64,000 nucleotides of DNA from Micromonospora sp. LH3U1 (lineage in GTDB: Bacteria > Actinomycetota > Actinomycetes > Mycobacteriales > Micromonosporaceae): contig NZ_CP116936.1 in assembly GCF_028475105.1 (NCBI RefSeq), forward strand, positions 5,827,501 to 5,891,500. The letters are read 5' to 3'. Positions within the stretch are counted from its first letter, which is position 1, and each line of letters starts with the position of its first letter. The notes under the pieces are model-generated. The model saw nothing but the letters and a program-made list of their open reading frames with translations. It did no database searches and was not told the DNA's origin. Positions 53,583 to 61,621 of this stretch are shown here, in pieces. A program made the position numbers and the translations under genes.

Positions 53583-55739
53583 ATGTCGCACGGCGAGGAA
53601 CTGTTCGCTCTCGGCGGGGACGTGACGACGGAGCCCAGCTTCGAGTCCGCTCTGCGGGGGTATGAGAAGAAACAGGTCGACCGGTATGTCGCGCGTGCCG
53701 AGCACGAGATCGCGACCCTCGCCTCCGAACGGGAACAGGCGTATACACAGATCCACAAGCTCGCCGGCCAGGTCGAGGTGCTCCAGCGCGACCTGACCCA
53801 GGTGCGCAAGCAGATGAACGTGGTCGACCGGGCCTCGTTCAAGCACCTCGGTCCCTTGGTCGGCTCGATCGTCACTCAGTCCGAAGAGCTGGCCGAGCAG
53901 ATCCTGTCCGATGCGAACGTGGAGATCGAGGCCCGCCGTGCCGCGGCCGAGCACATCATCGAGGAGGCCCGCGAGCAGGCCGCGCGGGCACTGAAGGACT
54001 TCGAGATCGCCCTCGCCGCACGGCGTACCGAGGAGGAGCGGCACAGCGCCGCCCGCCGGGCCGAGGCGGAAGCGACCCTGCGGTCAGCCAAGGACGAGTC
54101 GGCGCAGCTGCTCAAGACGGCGCAGGACGCCCTGGCAAAGGCCCAGCAAGAGGCCACCCAGCTGCGGGACACCGCCAAGGAGATCCACACCCGGGCCCAG
54201 CAGGAGTCGACCAAGCTGCGCGAGACGGCCCGCGAGACGCTGGCCAACGCTCGGCAGGAGGCCAACGACCTGCGGGAGACCGCCAAGGAGGTGCACGCCA
54301 AGGCCCTGCAGGAGGCCAAGCGGCTCACCGACACGGCGACCGAGGCCGGTCGGGCCACCCACGCCAAGGCGCAGCAGGAGGCCAAGCAGATCATCGACGA
54401 CGCGTCGATGGCAGGGCGGGCCACGCGCGCCAAGGCGCAGCAGGAGGCGGAGCGGCTGACCACGCAGGCCTCCGAGTCGGCCAAGCGCAGCCGTGCCGAC
54501 ACCGAGGCGTACGTGCAGCGGATGCGCGCCGAGACTGAGGCGTACGTGCAGCACTCCCGGGCGCAGACCCAGGAGGAGCTGGGCGCGTGGCGGGCCGGCG
54601 TGGAGCAGGAGGTCAACTCCCGTCGGGAGGCCGCCGACCGGGAGCTGGCGCAGCGGCGGTCCACGGCCGAGCAGGAGTTCGCCAAGCGCCGCGATGAGCT
54701 GGACAAGCAGCACACGTCCCGCCAGCAGGAGCTGGAGACCGCGTTCACCAGCCGTCAGCAGGAGTTGGATACGGGTTTCACCACCCGCCGCGACGAGCTG
54801 GAGGCCGAATACTCCGGCCGCAAGAACGAGCTGGAGACCGAATACTCGACGCGCAAGGACGAGCTGGAGACCACGTACACCGCTCGTAAGAACGAGATCG
54901 AGCAGGGCGCGGCCGGAATCCGCCAGGCGGCCGAGCAGGACGCGGCGGCGCTGCGTCAGCGGTCGGAGGCGGAGGCCACCGAGTTGCTGCGCGGGGCCGA
55001 GACCGAGGCCGGTGACAAGCGCCGCAAGGCCGACGAGCATGTCGCGGCCTCCCGTCGGCAGTTCGAGGAGTACGCGGCCACCACCCAGCAGCACCTGGCC
55101 ACCACCCAGCAGCACCTGGCGGCCACCCAGCAGGAGTCGGCAGCGGGCCGGCAGCAACTTGCCCAGGTGATGTTGGAGATCGCCCAGGCCCAGCAGCAGC
55201 TTGCGGACCTGCGGCAGGAGACCTGGAAGTCCCGGCAGGAGTCCGACGAGCTCCAGCGGCAGATGGCCGAGCAGCGGTTGCAGAGCGTGGCCGGCCCGAT
55301 CGACGGCCCGACCGCGAGCGCGCCGGCCACCGGCGACGGCGTGGGCAGGAGCGTGCCCGGCGGCGGGGACGACGGCGCGACGGTGACCGCCGACGTCGAT
55401 TCGGTGACCGCCGATGCGGGCACGGCGTCCGGCTCGGGTGTGGGCACCGGACTCAAGGCCGAGCCCACCGACGTCAGGCAACCGGTGAATGCCGGTTCGG
55501 GGGACGCCGGGCAGTCCACGACCCGGCCGGTCGCCGAGCCGGTGACCACGGTGGACGGCGGCACGGCGAGCGCCGGGGTGGACGGCGAGCCGACAGTCGC
55601 CGCTGTTCCGGGCGTGGGTGGCCGAGACGCCAAGCCCACCAAGATCACCAGCACCGGCGAGAACGGCAAGCGGCCCACCAAGCCGACGACCGACGAGCGC
55701 AGCGCCAAGCCCAGCAAGGTCACCATCGAGAAGGATTGA
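53583..55739 (+). CDS. Long DivIVA-like coiled-coil protein (Scy type)
   Basis: This 718-residue protein starts with a DivIVA-like motif (FESALRGYEKKQVDRYVARAE, residues ~20-40), a short coiled coil, then ~450 residues of nearly unbroken coiled coil built from repeats such as AKAQQEAKQI and KEVHAKALQEAKRL, and later RKNELETEYSTRKDELETTY. The last ~170 residues are disordered and glycine/threonine-rich. The length and layout suit a polar scaffold that recruits growth machinery. ATG 53583 follows GAGGATGGGG. Paired with the upstream gene, it likely organises hyphal tip growth. Confidence 0.82.
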   Translation: MSHGEELFALGGDVTTEPSFESALRGYEKKQVDRYVARAEHEIATLASEREQAYTQIHKLAGQVEVLQRDLTQVRKQMNVVDRASFKHLGPLVGSIVTQSEELAEQILSDANVEIEARRAAAEHIIEEAREQAARALKDFEIALAARRTEEERHSAARRAEAEATLRSAKDESAQLLKTAQDALAKAQQEATQLRDTAKEIHTRAQQESTKLRETARETLANARQEANDLRETAKEVHAKALQEAKRLTDTATEAGRATHAKAQQEAKQIIDDASMAGRATRAKAQQEAERLTTQASESAKRSRADTEAYVQRMRAETEAYVQHSRAQTQEELGAWRAGVEQEVNSRREAADRELAQRRSTAEQEFAKRRDELDKQHTSRQQELETAFTSRQQELDTGFTTRRDELEAEYSGRKNELETEYSTRKDELETTYTARKNEIEQGAAGIRQAAEQDAAALRQRSEAEATELLRGAETEAGDKRRKADEHVAASRRQFEEYAATTQQHLATTQQHLAATQQESAAGRQQLAQVMLEIAQAQQQLADLRQETWKSRQESDELQRQMAEQRLQSVAGPIDGPTASAPATGDGVGRSVPGGGDDGATVTADVDSVTADAGTASGSGVGTGLKAEPTDVRQPVNAGSGDAGQSTTRPVAEPVTTVDGGTASAGVDGEPTVAAVPGVGGRDAKPTKITSTGENGKRPTKPTTDERSAKPSKVTIEKD

Positions 55740-55809
55740 CCGCTGTCCGACGTGGCGCGGTGAGCCCCGGTCGCGGCCCAGAGTCATGATCGACACGACA
55801 TTGCCAATG

Positions 55810-55839
55810 TCGGGGTATCCCGCTGCCCGGACACCCCGA
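55810..55839. repeat. Second CGGGGTATCC palindrome
   Basis: TCGGGGTATCC (55810-55820) and GGACACCCCGA (55829-55839) pair with one mismatch; pairing extends outward to about 55796-55855. It lies between convergent genes, like its relative at 41293-41324. Confidence 0.75.
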
Positions 55840-55864
55840 TATCAGCGATGTCGAGTGAATCCGG

Positions 55865-56326
55865 TCATGGTGTGGTGCGGTCCGGGGGTGGGTCGATAAT
55901 CGGGCGACGGAATGGGCCCCACGCCACGAAGCGCTCGAACAGCTCCCTGGGCGCCGGCCCGTCGTAGGGGTTGAGCTGGTACAGGTCGTGCGCCGCCTCG
56001 TGGTAGAGCCCAGCGAGATAGATGGTCAGCGCCGCCGGGTCCGCGTCGAACTCGGCCTTGAGCAGCAGCCGGGCGTCCGCACAGGGCCAGGGCTGGCCGT
56101 CGGCGCGGCAACACCACATCGGGCGCAGCGGGGTGTGCGGCGTCCGGGCGCCGCAGGGTCGGGGAAGCATGGGGTACGGCCCGAGCCGCGGCTGCGGCAG
56201 CCCGGACATCGGCAAACGCGCCTGACCACCTGGTCTGGAGCCCGGCGGTGTGCAGCCGCTGGACGACCGCGACGACGAGGTGACGGTGACGGGCAGCGAC
56301 CGGCCGGCATGGCGAGACGTGGGCAT
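55865..56326 (-). CDS. Hypothetical protein with a CC...WPC cysteine motif
   Basis: This ~153-residue protein has an unordered, basic, proline-rich first half and a conserved-looking second half beginning CCRADGQPWPCADARLLL, followed by a helical part (TIYLAGLYHEAAHDLYQL). The cysteines could hold a metal. The ATG is set by GAGGAGG upstream. It is divergent from the XRE regulator gene; proteins with this C-x-x-x-x-x-x-WPC-x-x-AR pattern often sit by such loci in actinomycetes, as I recall, so it may belong to the same system. Confidence 0.65.
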   Translation of the reverse strand: MPTSRHAGRSLPVTVTSSSRSSSGCTPPGSRPGGQARLPMSGLPQPRLGPYPMLPRPCGARTPHTPLRPMWCCRADGQPWPCADARLLLKAEFDADPAALTIYLAGLYHEAAHDLYQLNPYDGPAPRELFERFVAWGPFRRPIIDPPPDRTTP

Positions 56327-56529
56327 GAGGTGACCTCCTCGACAGGAAACACAGGTGTCGCCGGGCGACAGGGCTTCGGCACGGCGGAAGCCGGTCATCC
56401 GGTACGTGACAGTCTGCTGAGGACACCGCTACGGTCGGAAGGCATCGTCGCGTCTGGCGGCGTGACTGCGTCAATGACGTGGCCCGCCGGGCCGGCCGGT
56501 GGAGACAACCCCCCAACTGCGGAGGCACT

Positions 56530-57339
56530 GTGGAAGGCGACGCCGCGCCGACGGCCGACATGATCCGCGCCCAGTTGCGCCGGCTACGGACCGCCGCCGG
56601 GATGAGTCAGGAGGACTTCGGCCGGCTGGTGCACTACTCCGGCTCGATGGTGTCCGCGCTGGAGCTGGGTCAGCGTCCGCTGGACCGGCTCTTCCTGGCC
56701 CGCGCCGACGAGGTACTGACCACCGGCGGCCTGCTCGTCTATCTGCTCAAGCTCGCCGAGCGGGACGGCCAGCCGAGCTGGTTCCGGCCCTGGCTGGACG
56801 CCGAGCGCAGCGCCCGCCAACTGCGCTGCTTCCAACCCACGCTGATCCCCGGCCTGCTTCAGACCGAAAACTACGCCCGCGCCGTCATCCGCTGCGACGA
56901 TCTACTCAGCGACGAAGAGGTGGAACGACGGGTACACGCCCGCCTGGATCGCCAGTCGCTGCTGGTTCAGCCGGAGCCGCCGCAGTTCATCGCGGTCATT
57001 GACGAGTTGGTGCTGCGGCGTAGCGGAGAAGACATTCGAGGACTGATGGTCGAGCAGATCACCCAACTGGTCGCCAGCCTGGCACGACCCCACGTCAGCT
57101 TGCACATCGTTCCGGCCGAGGTCGGATTGCACGTTGGCCTGTCGGGTCCGTTCAACCTGGCCCGCGGCGCGGACGGCGGTTGGGTGGGGCACATGGAGCA
57201 CCAGATTGACGGCCTCGTGGTCGATGGCGACCATGAGGTGGCTACGCTGCTGGCGCGTTGGGAGATGATCAGAAACACTGCACTGCCCCGCCAGCAGTCG
57301 ATCGAACTGATGAAGGAAGTTGTGACGTCATGGACCTGA
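56530..57339 (+). CDS. XRE family regulator with DUF5753 domain
   Basis: This is a 269-residue DNA-binding protein. The helix-turn-helix lies at residues ~11-65 (LRRLRTAAGMSQEDFGRLVHYSGSMVSALE), followed by the DUF5753 ligand/partner domain (~85-265, with LIPGLLQTENYARAVI). GTG 56530 follows GGAGG by four bases. The DUF397 gene starts inside its last codons. The pair resembles the WhiJ/BldB-like regulators that act in Streptomyces development. Confidence 0.92.
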   Translation: MEGDAAPTADMIRAQLRRLRTAAGMSQEDFGRLVHYSGSMVSALELGQRPLDRLFLARADEVLTTGGLLVYLLKLAERDGQPSWFRPWLDAERSARQLRCFQPTLIPGLLQTENYARAVIRCDDLLSDEEVERRVHARLDRQSLLVQPEPPQFIAVIDELVLRRSGEDIRGLMVEQITQLVASLARPHVSLHIVPAEVGLHVGLSGPFNLARGADGGWVGHMEHQIDGLVVDGDHEVATLLARWEMIRNTALPRQQSIELMKEVVTSWT

Positions 57340-57518
57340 CCGACGCACGTTGGCGTACGTCCAGCCGCAGCGGTAACGGCGAGTGCGTCGAGGTGGCGGA
57401 CAACCTGCCCGGGGCCGTCGGCGTACGGGACAGCAAGGACCCGTCCGGTGCGGTGCTGGTGTTCGCGCCGGCCGCCTGGCGGGCGTTCGTCGCTGTCGCC
57501 CGTCGTCCCACCGCCTGA
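57330..57518 (+). CDS. DUF397 domain protein
   Basis: This 62-residue protein has the full DUF397 pattern: ARWRTSSRSGNGECVEVA, VGVRDSKDPSG and AAWRAFV. Its ATG overlaps the XRE gene by 10 bases with AAGGAAG upstream, so the two are co-translated. Such proteins are thought to bind their XRE partner and modulate its action, a toxin/antitoxin-like relation that is not proven here. Confidence 0.95.
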   Translation: MDLTDARWRTSSRSGNGECVEVADNLPGAVGVRDSKDPSGAVLVFAPAAWRAFVAVARRPTA

Positions 57519-57531
57519 CCAGGGAGTCGTG

Positions 57532-58737
57532 ATGCCTCAGCACGGCCCGTCAGCCGACGATCCGGACGCGCCCCCCGGTCCTCCGCCAACTGGAGCGCCG
57601 ACGGCCGAAACACCACCGGCGGAAACGCCGCCTCCGGTGCCGGTCCCCGCGCCGGGGATCGACCCGGATGAGCCGCCAGCCGTCCCGTCCGGAAAGTTCG
57701 GTACGCCGGGCCGTCCGCTGCGCCGCAGCAGTTTCCTGATCGGCTTCACGGGTGCGCTGGGCGTGCTGCTGGCGTACACCCTCTATCTGGGGATTCGCAA
57801 TGCCGGCGGCATCCTGGTGCTGGTGGTGATCGCGCTCTTCCTCGCGGTCGGCCTCAACCCGGCGGTGGTCCGGCTAACCCGCTGGGGCGTGCCGCACGGC
57901 CTGTCGGTGGCGGTGGTCGCGTTGACCGTGGTGCTGCTGCTCTGCGGTGGCGTGGTGGCGCTGGTCCCGCCGATCGTCACTCAGTCGGGGCAGTTCATCG
58001 ACCAGATCCCGAGCCTGCTCGACGAGTTGCGCCGCAACCCGACGGTCAATGACCTGGTGGAGCGGTACGACGTGGTGGAGCGGGTGCAGAGCGCGGCCAA
58101 CGCCCAGACGGTGGGTCGGGCGCTGGGCGGGGTGCTGGGCGGCGCGCAATTGATCTTCGGCACGGTGTTCCGGACGCTGACGGTGCTGGTGCTGACCATC
58201 TACTTCCTGGCGTACTTCAACCGGCTGCGTTCCCTGGGCTACTCGTTGGTGCCCCGGTCGCGGCGGGAGCGGGTGCAGCTCATCGGCGACGAGATCCTGG
58301 CCAAGGTGGGCGCCTACATGGTCGGCGCGCTGAGCATCGCGGTGCTGGCCGGCGCGACCACCTTCGTCTTCGCGCTGATCGTCGGGCTGCCGTACCCGTT
58401 CGCGCTGGCCGTGGTGGTCGCGGTGACCGACCTGATCCCGCAGATCGGGGCCACCCTGGGCGCGGTGATCGTGAGCCTGGTCGGCTTCGCCTCCGACCTG
58501 CCCATCGGCATCGCCTGCGCGGTCTTCTTCCTCATCTACCAGCAGGTGGAGAACTACCTGATCTACCCGAAGGTGATGCGGCGCTCGGTGGAGGTCAACG
58601 AGGTGGCCGCCCTGCTGGCCGCGCTGCTCGGGGTGGCGCTGCTGGGCGTGGTGGGCGCGCTGATCGCCATCCCCACGGTGGCCGCGCTGCAACTGATCCT
58701 GCGCGAGGTGGTGCTGCCCCGTCAGGAGATCCGCTGA
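57532..58737 (+). CDS. AI-2E family transporter
   Basis: This is a 401-residue integral membrane protein. About 55 N-terminal residues are proline-rich and disordered, then seven or eight membrane segments follow, with the family's long amphipathic loop (~150-230) and the late motif QQVENYLIYPKVM. Members export varied small molecules; the AI-2 link is not general. ATG 57532 follows AGGGAG, 13 bases after the DUF397 stop, so it may be part of the same transcript. It converges on the hydrolase gene nine bases away. Confidence 0.92.
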   Translation: MPQHGPSADDPDAPPGPPPTGAPTAETPPAETPPPVPVPAPGIDPDEPPAVPSGKFGTPGRPLRRSSFLIGFTGALGVLLAYTLYLGIRNAGGILVLVVIALFLAVGLNPAVVRLTRWGVPHGLSVAVVALTVVLLLCGGVVALVPPIVTQSGQFIDQIPSLLDELRRNPTVNDLVERYDVVERVQSAANAQTVGRALGGVLGGAQLIFGTVFRTLTVLVLTIYFLAYFNRLRSLGYSLVPRSRRERVQLIGDEILAKVGAYMVGALSIAVLAGATTFVFALIVGLPYPFALAVVVAVTDLIPQIGATLGAVIVSLVGFASDLPIGIACAVFFLIYQQVENYLIYPKVMRRSVEVNEVAALLAALLGVALLGVVGALIAIPTVAALQLILREVVLPRQEIR

Positions 58738-58746
58738 CGGCCCGGG

Positions 58747-59556
58747 TCAGTCAGCCTGATCCGCGAGCGGACCGGGGACGGGCGTGTCGGCGAACGAGGC
58801 GACCGTCCGGTCGGCGTACGCGCTGACGTCACCGGCCTCCATCGGGCCGTCCCAGGTCGTTGGCAGCGGCACCTCGACGGCGGGATTGACCCTCCGGACG
58901 ATCTCGTCGAGCACCGTCTCCGCGTCGCCCACCCAGAGGTGCTTGGCATCCGGCACCCCGACGACCTCGGCCTGCGGCACCGCGGCGAACCGCTCCCGCG
59001 CCTCGGCCGGACGCAGGTAGTCATCGAACTCCGGCACCAGCGCCACCACCGGCCGACCGGAGGCGGCCCAGGTGGCCAGGTCCTCCGGGGCCGAGAAGCG
59101 CAACGGCGGGGAGAGCAGGATCGCCCCCGCGATCGCCGGATCGCAGCCGTACTTCAAAGCCAGGTCGGTGCCGAACGACCACCCCACGAGCCAGATGTTG
59201 GGCAGCTCGGCGAACTCCGCGTACTCGATGGCGGCGGCCACGTCGTACCGCTCCCCCACCGCGCCGTCGAACGCTCCCTCGCTGGTGCCGCGCAGGCTGC
59301 TGGTGCCCCGGGTGTTGAACCGCAGCACGGCCAGGTCGGCCAGCGCGGGCAACCGCCAGGCCGCCTTGCGGAACACGTGGCTGTCCATCATCCCGCCGTG
59401 GGTGGGCAGCGGGTGCAGGCAGACCAGGGTGGCCACCGGCGGCCGGTCGGCCGGCAGGGCCAGCTCACCGACCAGCCGTAGACCGTCGGCGGTGTGCAGC
59501 TCGATGTCCTCCCGGCGGCCGGGCAGGATCGACGACGCGCGGATCGCTGTGCTCAC
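58747..59556 (-). CDS. Alpha/beta hydrolase
   Basis: This ~269-residue cytoplasmic hydrolase has the nucleophile elbow GWSFG, a FNTRGTSSLRG oxyanion-type loop, and likely acid and base in VPEFDDYL and DAKHLWVGD. It resembles the dienelactone hydrolase/YpfH-like group with LHPLPTHGGMMDS near the N-terminus. GTG 59556 is taken as the start; longer reading frames upstream look unlike the family. The substrate is unknown. Confidence 0.85.
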   Translation of the reverse strand: MSTAIRASSILPGRREDIELHTADGLRLVGELALPADRPPVATLVCLHPLPTHGGMMDSHVFRKAAWRLPALADLAVLRFNTRGTSSLRGTSEGAFDGAVGERYDVAAAIEYAEFAELPNIWLVGWSFGTDLALKYGCDPAIAGAILLSPPLRFSAPEDLATWAASGRPVVALVPEFDDYLRPAEARERFAAVPQAEVVGVPDAKHLWVGDAETVLDEIVRRVNPAVEVPLPTTWDGPMEAGDVSAYADRTVASFADTPVPGPLADQAD

Positions 59557-59656
59557 CACCCAAGTCTGTCCCGAACTCGCCGCCGCCGCCCGCCCAGGCA
59601 CGAACAGGGTGATCCAGGTCGCTAAGCCCGGGGCGCGGGGCCCCAGCCGGGATCGC

Positions 59657-59986
59657 TCAGTAGCGCGGGGCGCCCCGGCCGCGCTGCACCGCCGGGCCGC
59701 GTCGCTCCCTGGCACGCCAGCAGCCGCTGTGCCAGTGCCGCCGGTCGGTCAGGTCACCCAGGCCGTCCGCCGGCCAGGCCACCAGGTGCGCCACCCCGGG
59801 TGGGATCTCCTGGTTACAGCCGGGGCATCGGTACGTCTTGACCGACGCGCCCGCGCCGATCCCGCGTACCTGCCAGGCGCCGTCGGTCCACTGCTGCACC
59901 GAGGCGACGCCCTGCCGGACGCGGTCGGCGTCCAGGTTGGCGTTGTCGTCCCGGCGAGGGCGATTGCGACGGGGGCTCACAGTCAC
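59657..59986 (-). CDS. Small zinc-ribbon-like protein
   Basis: This ~109-residue basic protein has a CPGC pair, two histidines and a third cysteine (YRCPGCNQEIPPG ... HWHSGCW), which together could bind one zinc ion. It is conserved in actinomycetes as a hypothetical protein by my recollection. GTG 59986 is used; TTG 59989 and GTG 59980 are nearby. It stands between a hydrolase and the sigma-factor operon, all on the minus strand. Confidence 0.75.
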   Translation of the reverse strand: MTVSPRRNRPRRDDNANLDADRVRQGVASVQQWTDGAWQVRGIGAGASVKTYRCPGCNQEIPPGVAHLVAWPADGLGDLTDRRHWHSGCWRARERRGPAVQRGRGAPRY

Positions 59987-60025
59987 CAAGCGTACGGTCC
60001 GTCGGGCGGGACCGACCCGGGGCGG

Positions 60026-61090
60026 TCACCAGGTCTCGGGCTGGTCCAGGTGCTCGGCCACCTGCGCCCCCTCCAGCACGGTGGCCGCGTCCTCCTCGGT
60101 GTACCCCTGCGCTGGCCAACCGAAGTCGACGCTCAGATGAGAAGCCTCGGAGAGGCCCAGCAATTCGAGGTAGTCGCCCTGGGGAGAGCGGTAGACCGGT
60201 TTGCCGCCGATCGTTCGGTTGCCCTTGTTGCGGGCCTCGGCGACGCCGATCGTGTGACCCAGATCGACCCGGATCCCGGGCGCGCTGGCCCGGGCGACCA
60301 TCAACAGAACGGCGAGCCGGCCCGGGAGCTCTCCCACCCACGCCTCGCAGCCGGTGATCTGGGTGCCCGGCGGCAGTGCCGTGAGCCGCAGCGGCCCCCC
60401 GCAGCGGTACGCCTGGTCCAGCCGCAGCGCGGCGGCGACGTCGAACAGGTCCCTCTGGTCCTTGGCGACCACGCCCGCCCGGGCATACACCCCGGGGGCT
60501 GGCTGCCAGTGCCGCAGCCAGATCGGCACACCGTTCAGGCCATCGTCGCGCGACACCGATCCGTCGAAGACGCCGTTCCTGGACAGCTCCGGCACCATCG
60601 CCAACACGCCCTGGGCGCCCCTGCGCAGTACGTCGGCCGACGCGGCCAGCTCCAGGGTGACCGTTCGCCCGCCTACGTCGAGTTCGGCGCTCTCCACACC
60701 GTCCCGCACCGACCAGTTGAGGTACCGGGGCCCGTTCGGGGCGAACCCGAAGTGCAACACTCCCGCGTCGGCGCCAACCAGGTCCGGGCGGTCGGCCGCT
60801 CCCGCTACGCCGTCGGCCCGGGGCGGCATCGCGGCAACCACGGCGTCGGCCGGCCGGCCGAGCCCTGGCGGGACGTCGTCCGAGTCCGAGCCGTGGAGCC
60901 CCATCGGACCGATGGCCACGCCCACGCCGAGCACGGCCACCAGGCCGAGGGCGGTGCCAGCGGCGGTACGCCGGCGGCGTAACCGGGTGCGACCCCGGCC
61001 CACTGCGGCGGCCAGCAGCCGGTCGGTGTCCACGCTGCCGTCGGCGCGCTCCCGCAGCGTCCGGTTGATCCGCTCGTCGAGGTCGGTCAC
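60026..61090 (-). CDS. Membrane protein encoded with an ECF sigma factor
   Basis: This 354-residue protein has a short cytoplasmic N-terminus (TDLDERINRTLRERADGSVD), one membrane segment (~45-65, GTALGLVAVLGVGVAIGPM) and an extracellular domain with two cysteines. GTG 61090 overlaps the sigma-factor stop by four bases. The setting suggests an anti-sigma role, though no zinc-binding HxxxCxxC motif of the usual anti-sigma domain is present. Confidence 0.82.
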   Translation of the reverse strand: MTDLDERINRTLRERADGSVDTDRLLAAAVGRGRTRLRRRRTAAGTALGLVAVLGVGVAIGPMGLHGSDSDDVPPGLGRPADAVVAAMPPRADGVAGAADRPDLVGADAGVLHFGFAPNGPRYLNWSVRDGVESAELDVGGRTVTLELAASADVLRRGAQGVLAMVPELSRNGVFDGSVSRDDGLNGVPIWLRHWQPAPGVYARAGVVAKDQRDLFDVAAALRLDQAYRCGGPLRLTALPPGTQITGCEAWVGELPGRLAVLLMVARASAPGIRVDLGHTIGVAEARNKGNRTIGGKPVYRSPQGDYLELLGLSEASHLSVDFGWPAQGYTEEDAATVLEGAQVAEHLDQPETW

Positions 61091-61581
61091 GATCGGCTCC
61101 CGTTCGTGGCCGGGGCACCGCAGCGCGCCCGGAGGTTGGCGAGCGCCCGCATCGCGTGGGTGCGGACGGTGATCGGCGAACACTCCAGGATCTGGGCGAT
61201 GGTCGCGTCGTCGAGGTCCTCGTAGTAGCGCAGCACCAGCACCGCCCGCTGGCGGTCGGGCAGGCCGAGGATCAGCCGCCACATGGCGTCGCGGTCGGCC
61301 GCCTCCCCGCCGACGTCCGCACGGTGTGGCCGGTCGGCGAAGGTGTCGACGGCCACTTCGCGGTTGGATCGGCGGCGCCACCAGGAGTTGTTGGCGTTGA
61401 CCAGCATCCGGCGCACGTACAGGTCGGGCCGGTCGGCGCGGGAGATCCGACGCCAGTGCACGTACGCCCGGGACAGCACCTCCTGGGTGAGGTCCTCGGC
61501 CCGGTGCTCGTCACCGGTCAGCAGCCGGGCCAGCCGGAACAGGGCCGGGCCGCGGCTGCCGACGTACTCCTCGAAGGTCAC
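61087..61581 (-). CDS. SigE family ECF RNA polymerase sigma factor
   Basis: This 164-residue sigma factor has region 2 (~8-75, LFRLARLLTGDEHRAEDLTQEVLSRAY) and region 4 (~105-155, LPDRQRAVLVLRYYEDLDDATIAQILECSPITVRTHAMRAL). It directs transcription of a small regulon, likely including its own operon. GTG 61581 is the start. Its membrane partner is translationally coupled downstream. Confidence 0.95.
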   Translation of the reverse strand: MTFEEYVGSRGPALFRLARLLTGDEHRAEDLTQEVLSRAYVHWRRISRADRPDLYVRRMLVNANNSWWRRRSNREVAVDTFADRPHRADVGGEAADRDAMWRLILGLPDRQRAVLVLRYYEDLDDATIAQILECSPITVRTHAMRALANLRARCGAPATNGSRS

Positions 61582-61621
61582 ACCCAGCAGACGCCGCCGG
61601 AGCCCTCGGGCGTTGACCTGG

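Noticed and set aside
55740-55864. Additional small gene between convergent genes
   Set aside because: Only the palindrome is found; no start with a ribosome binding site and no coding bias.
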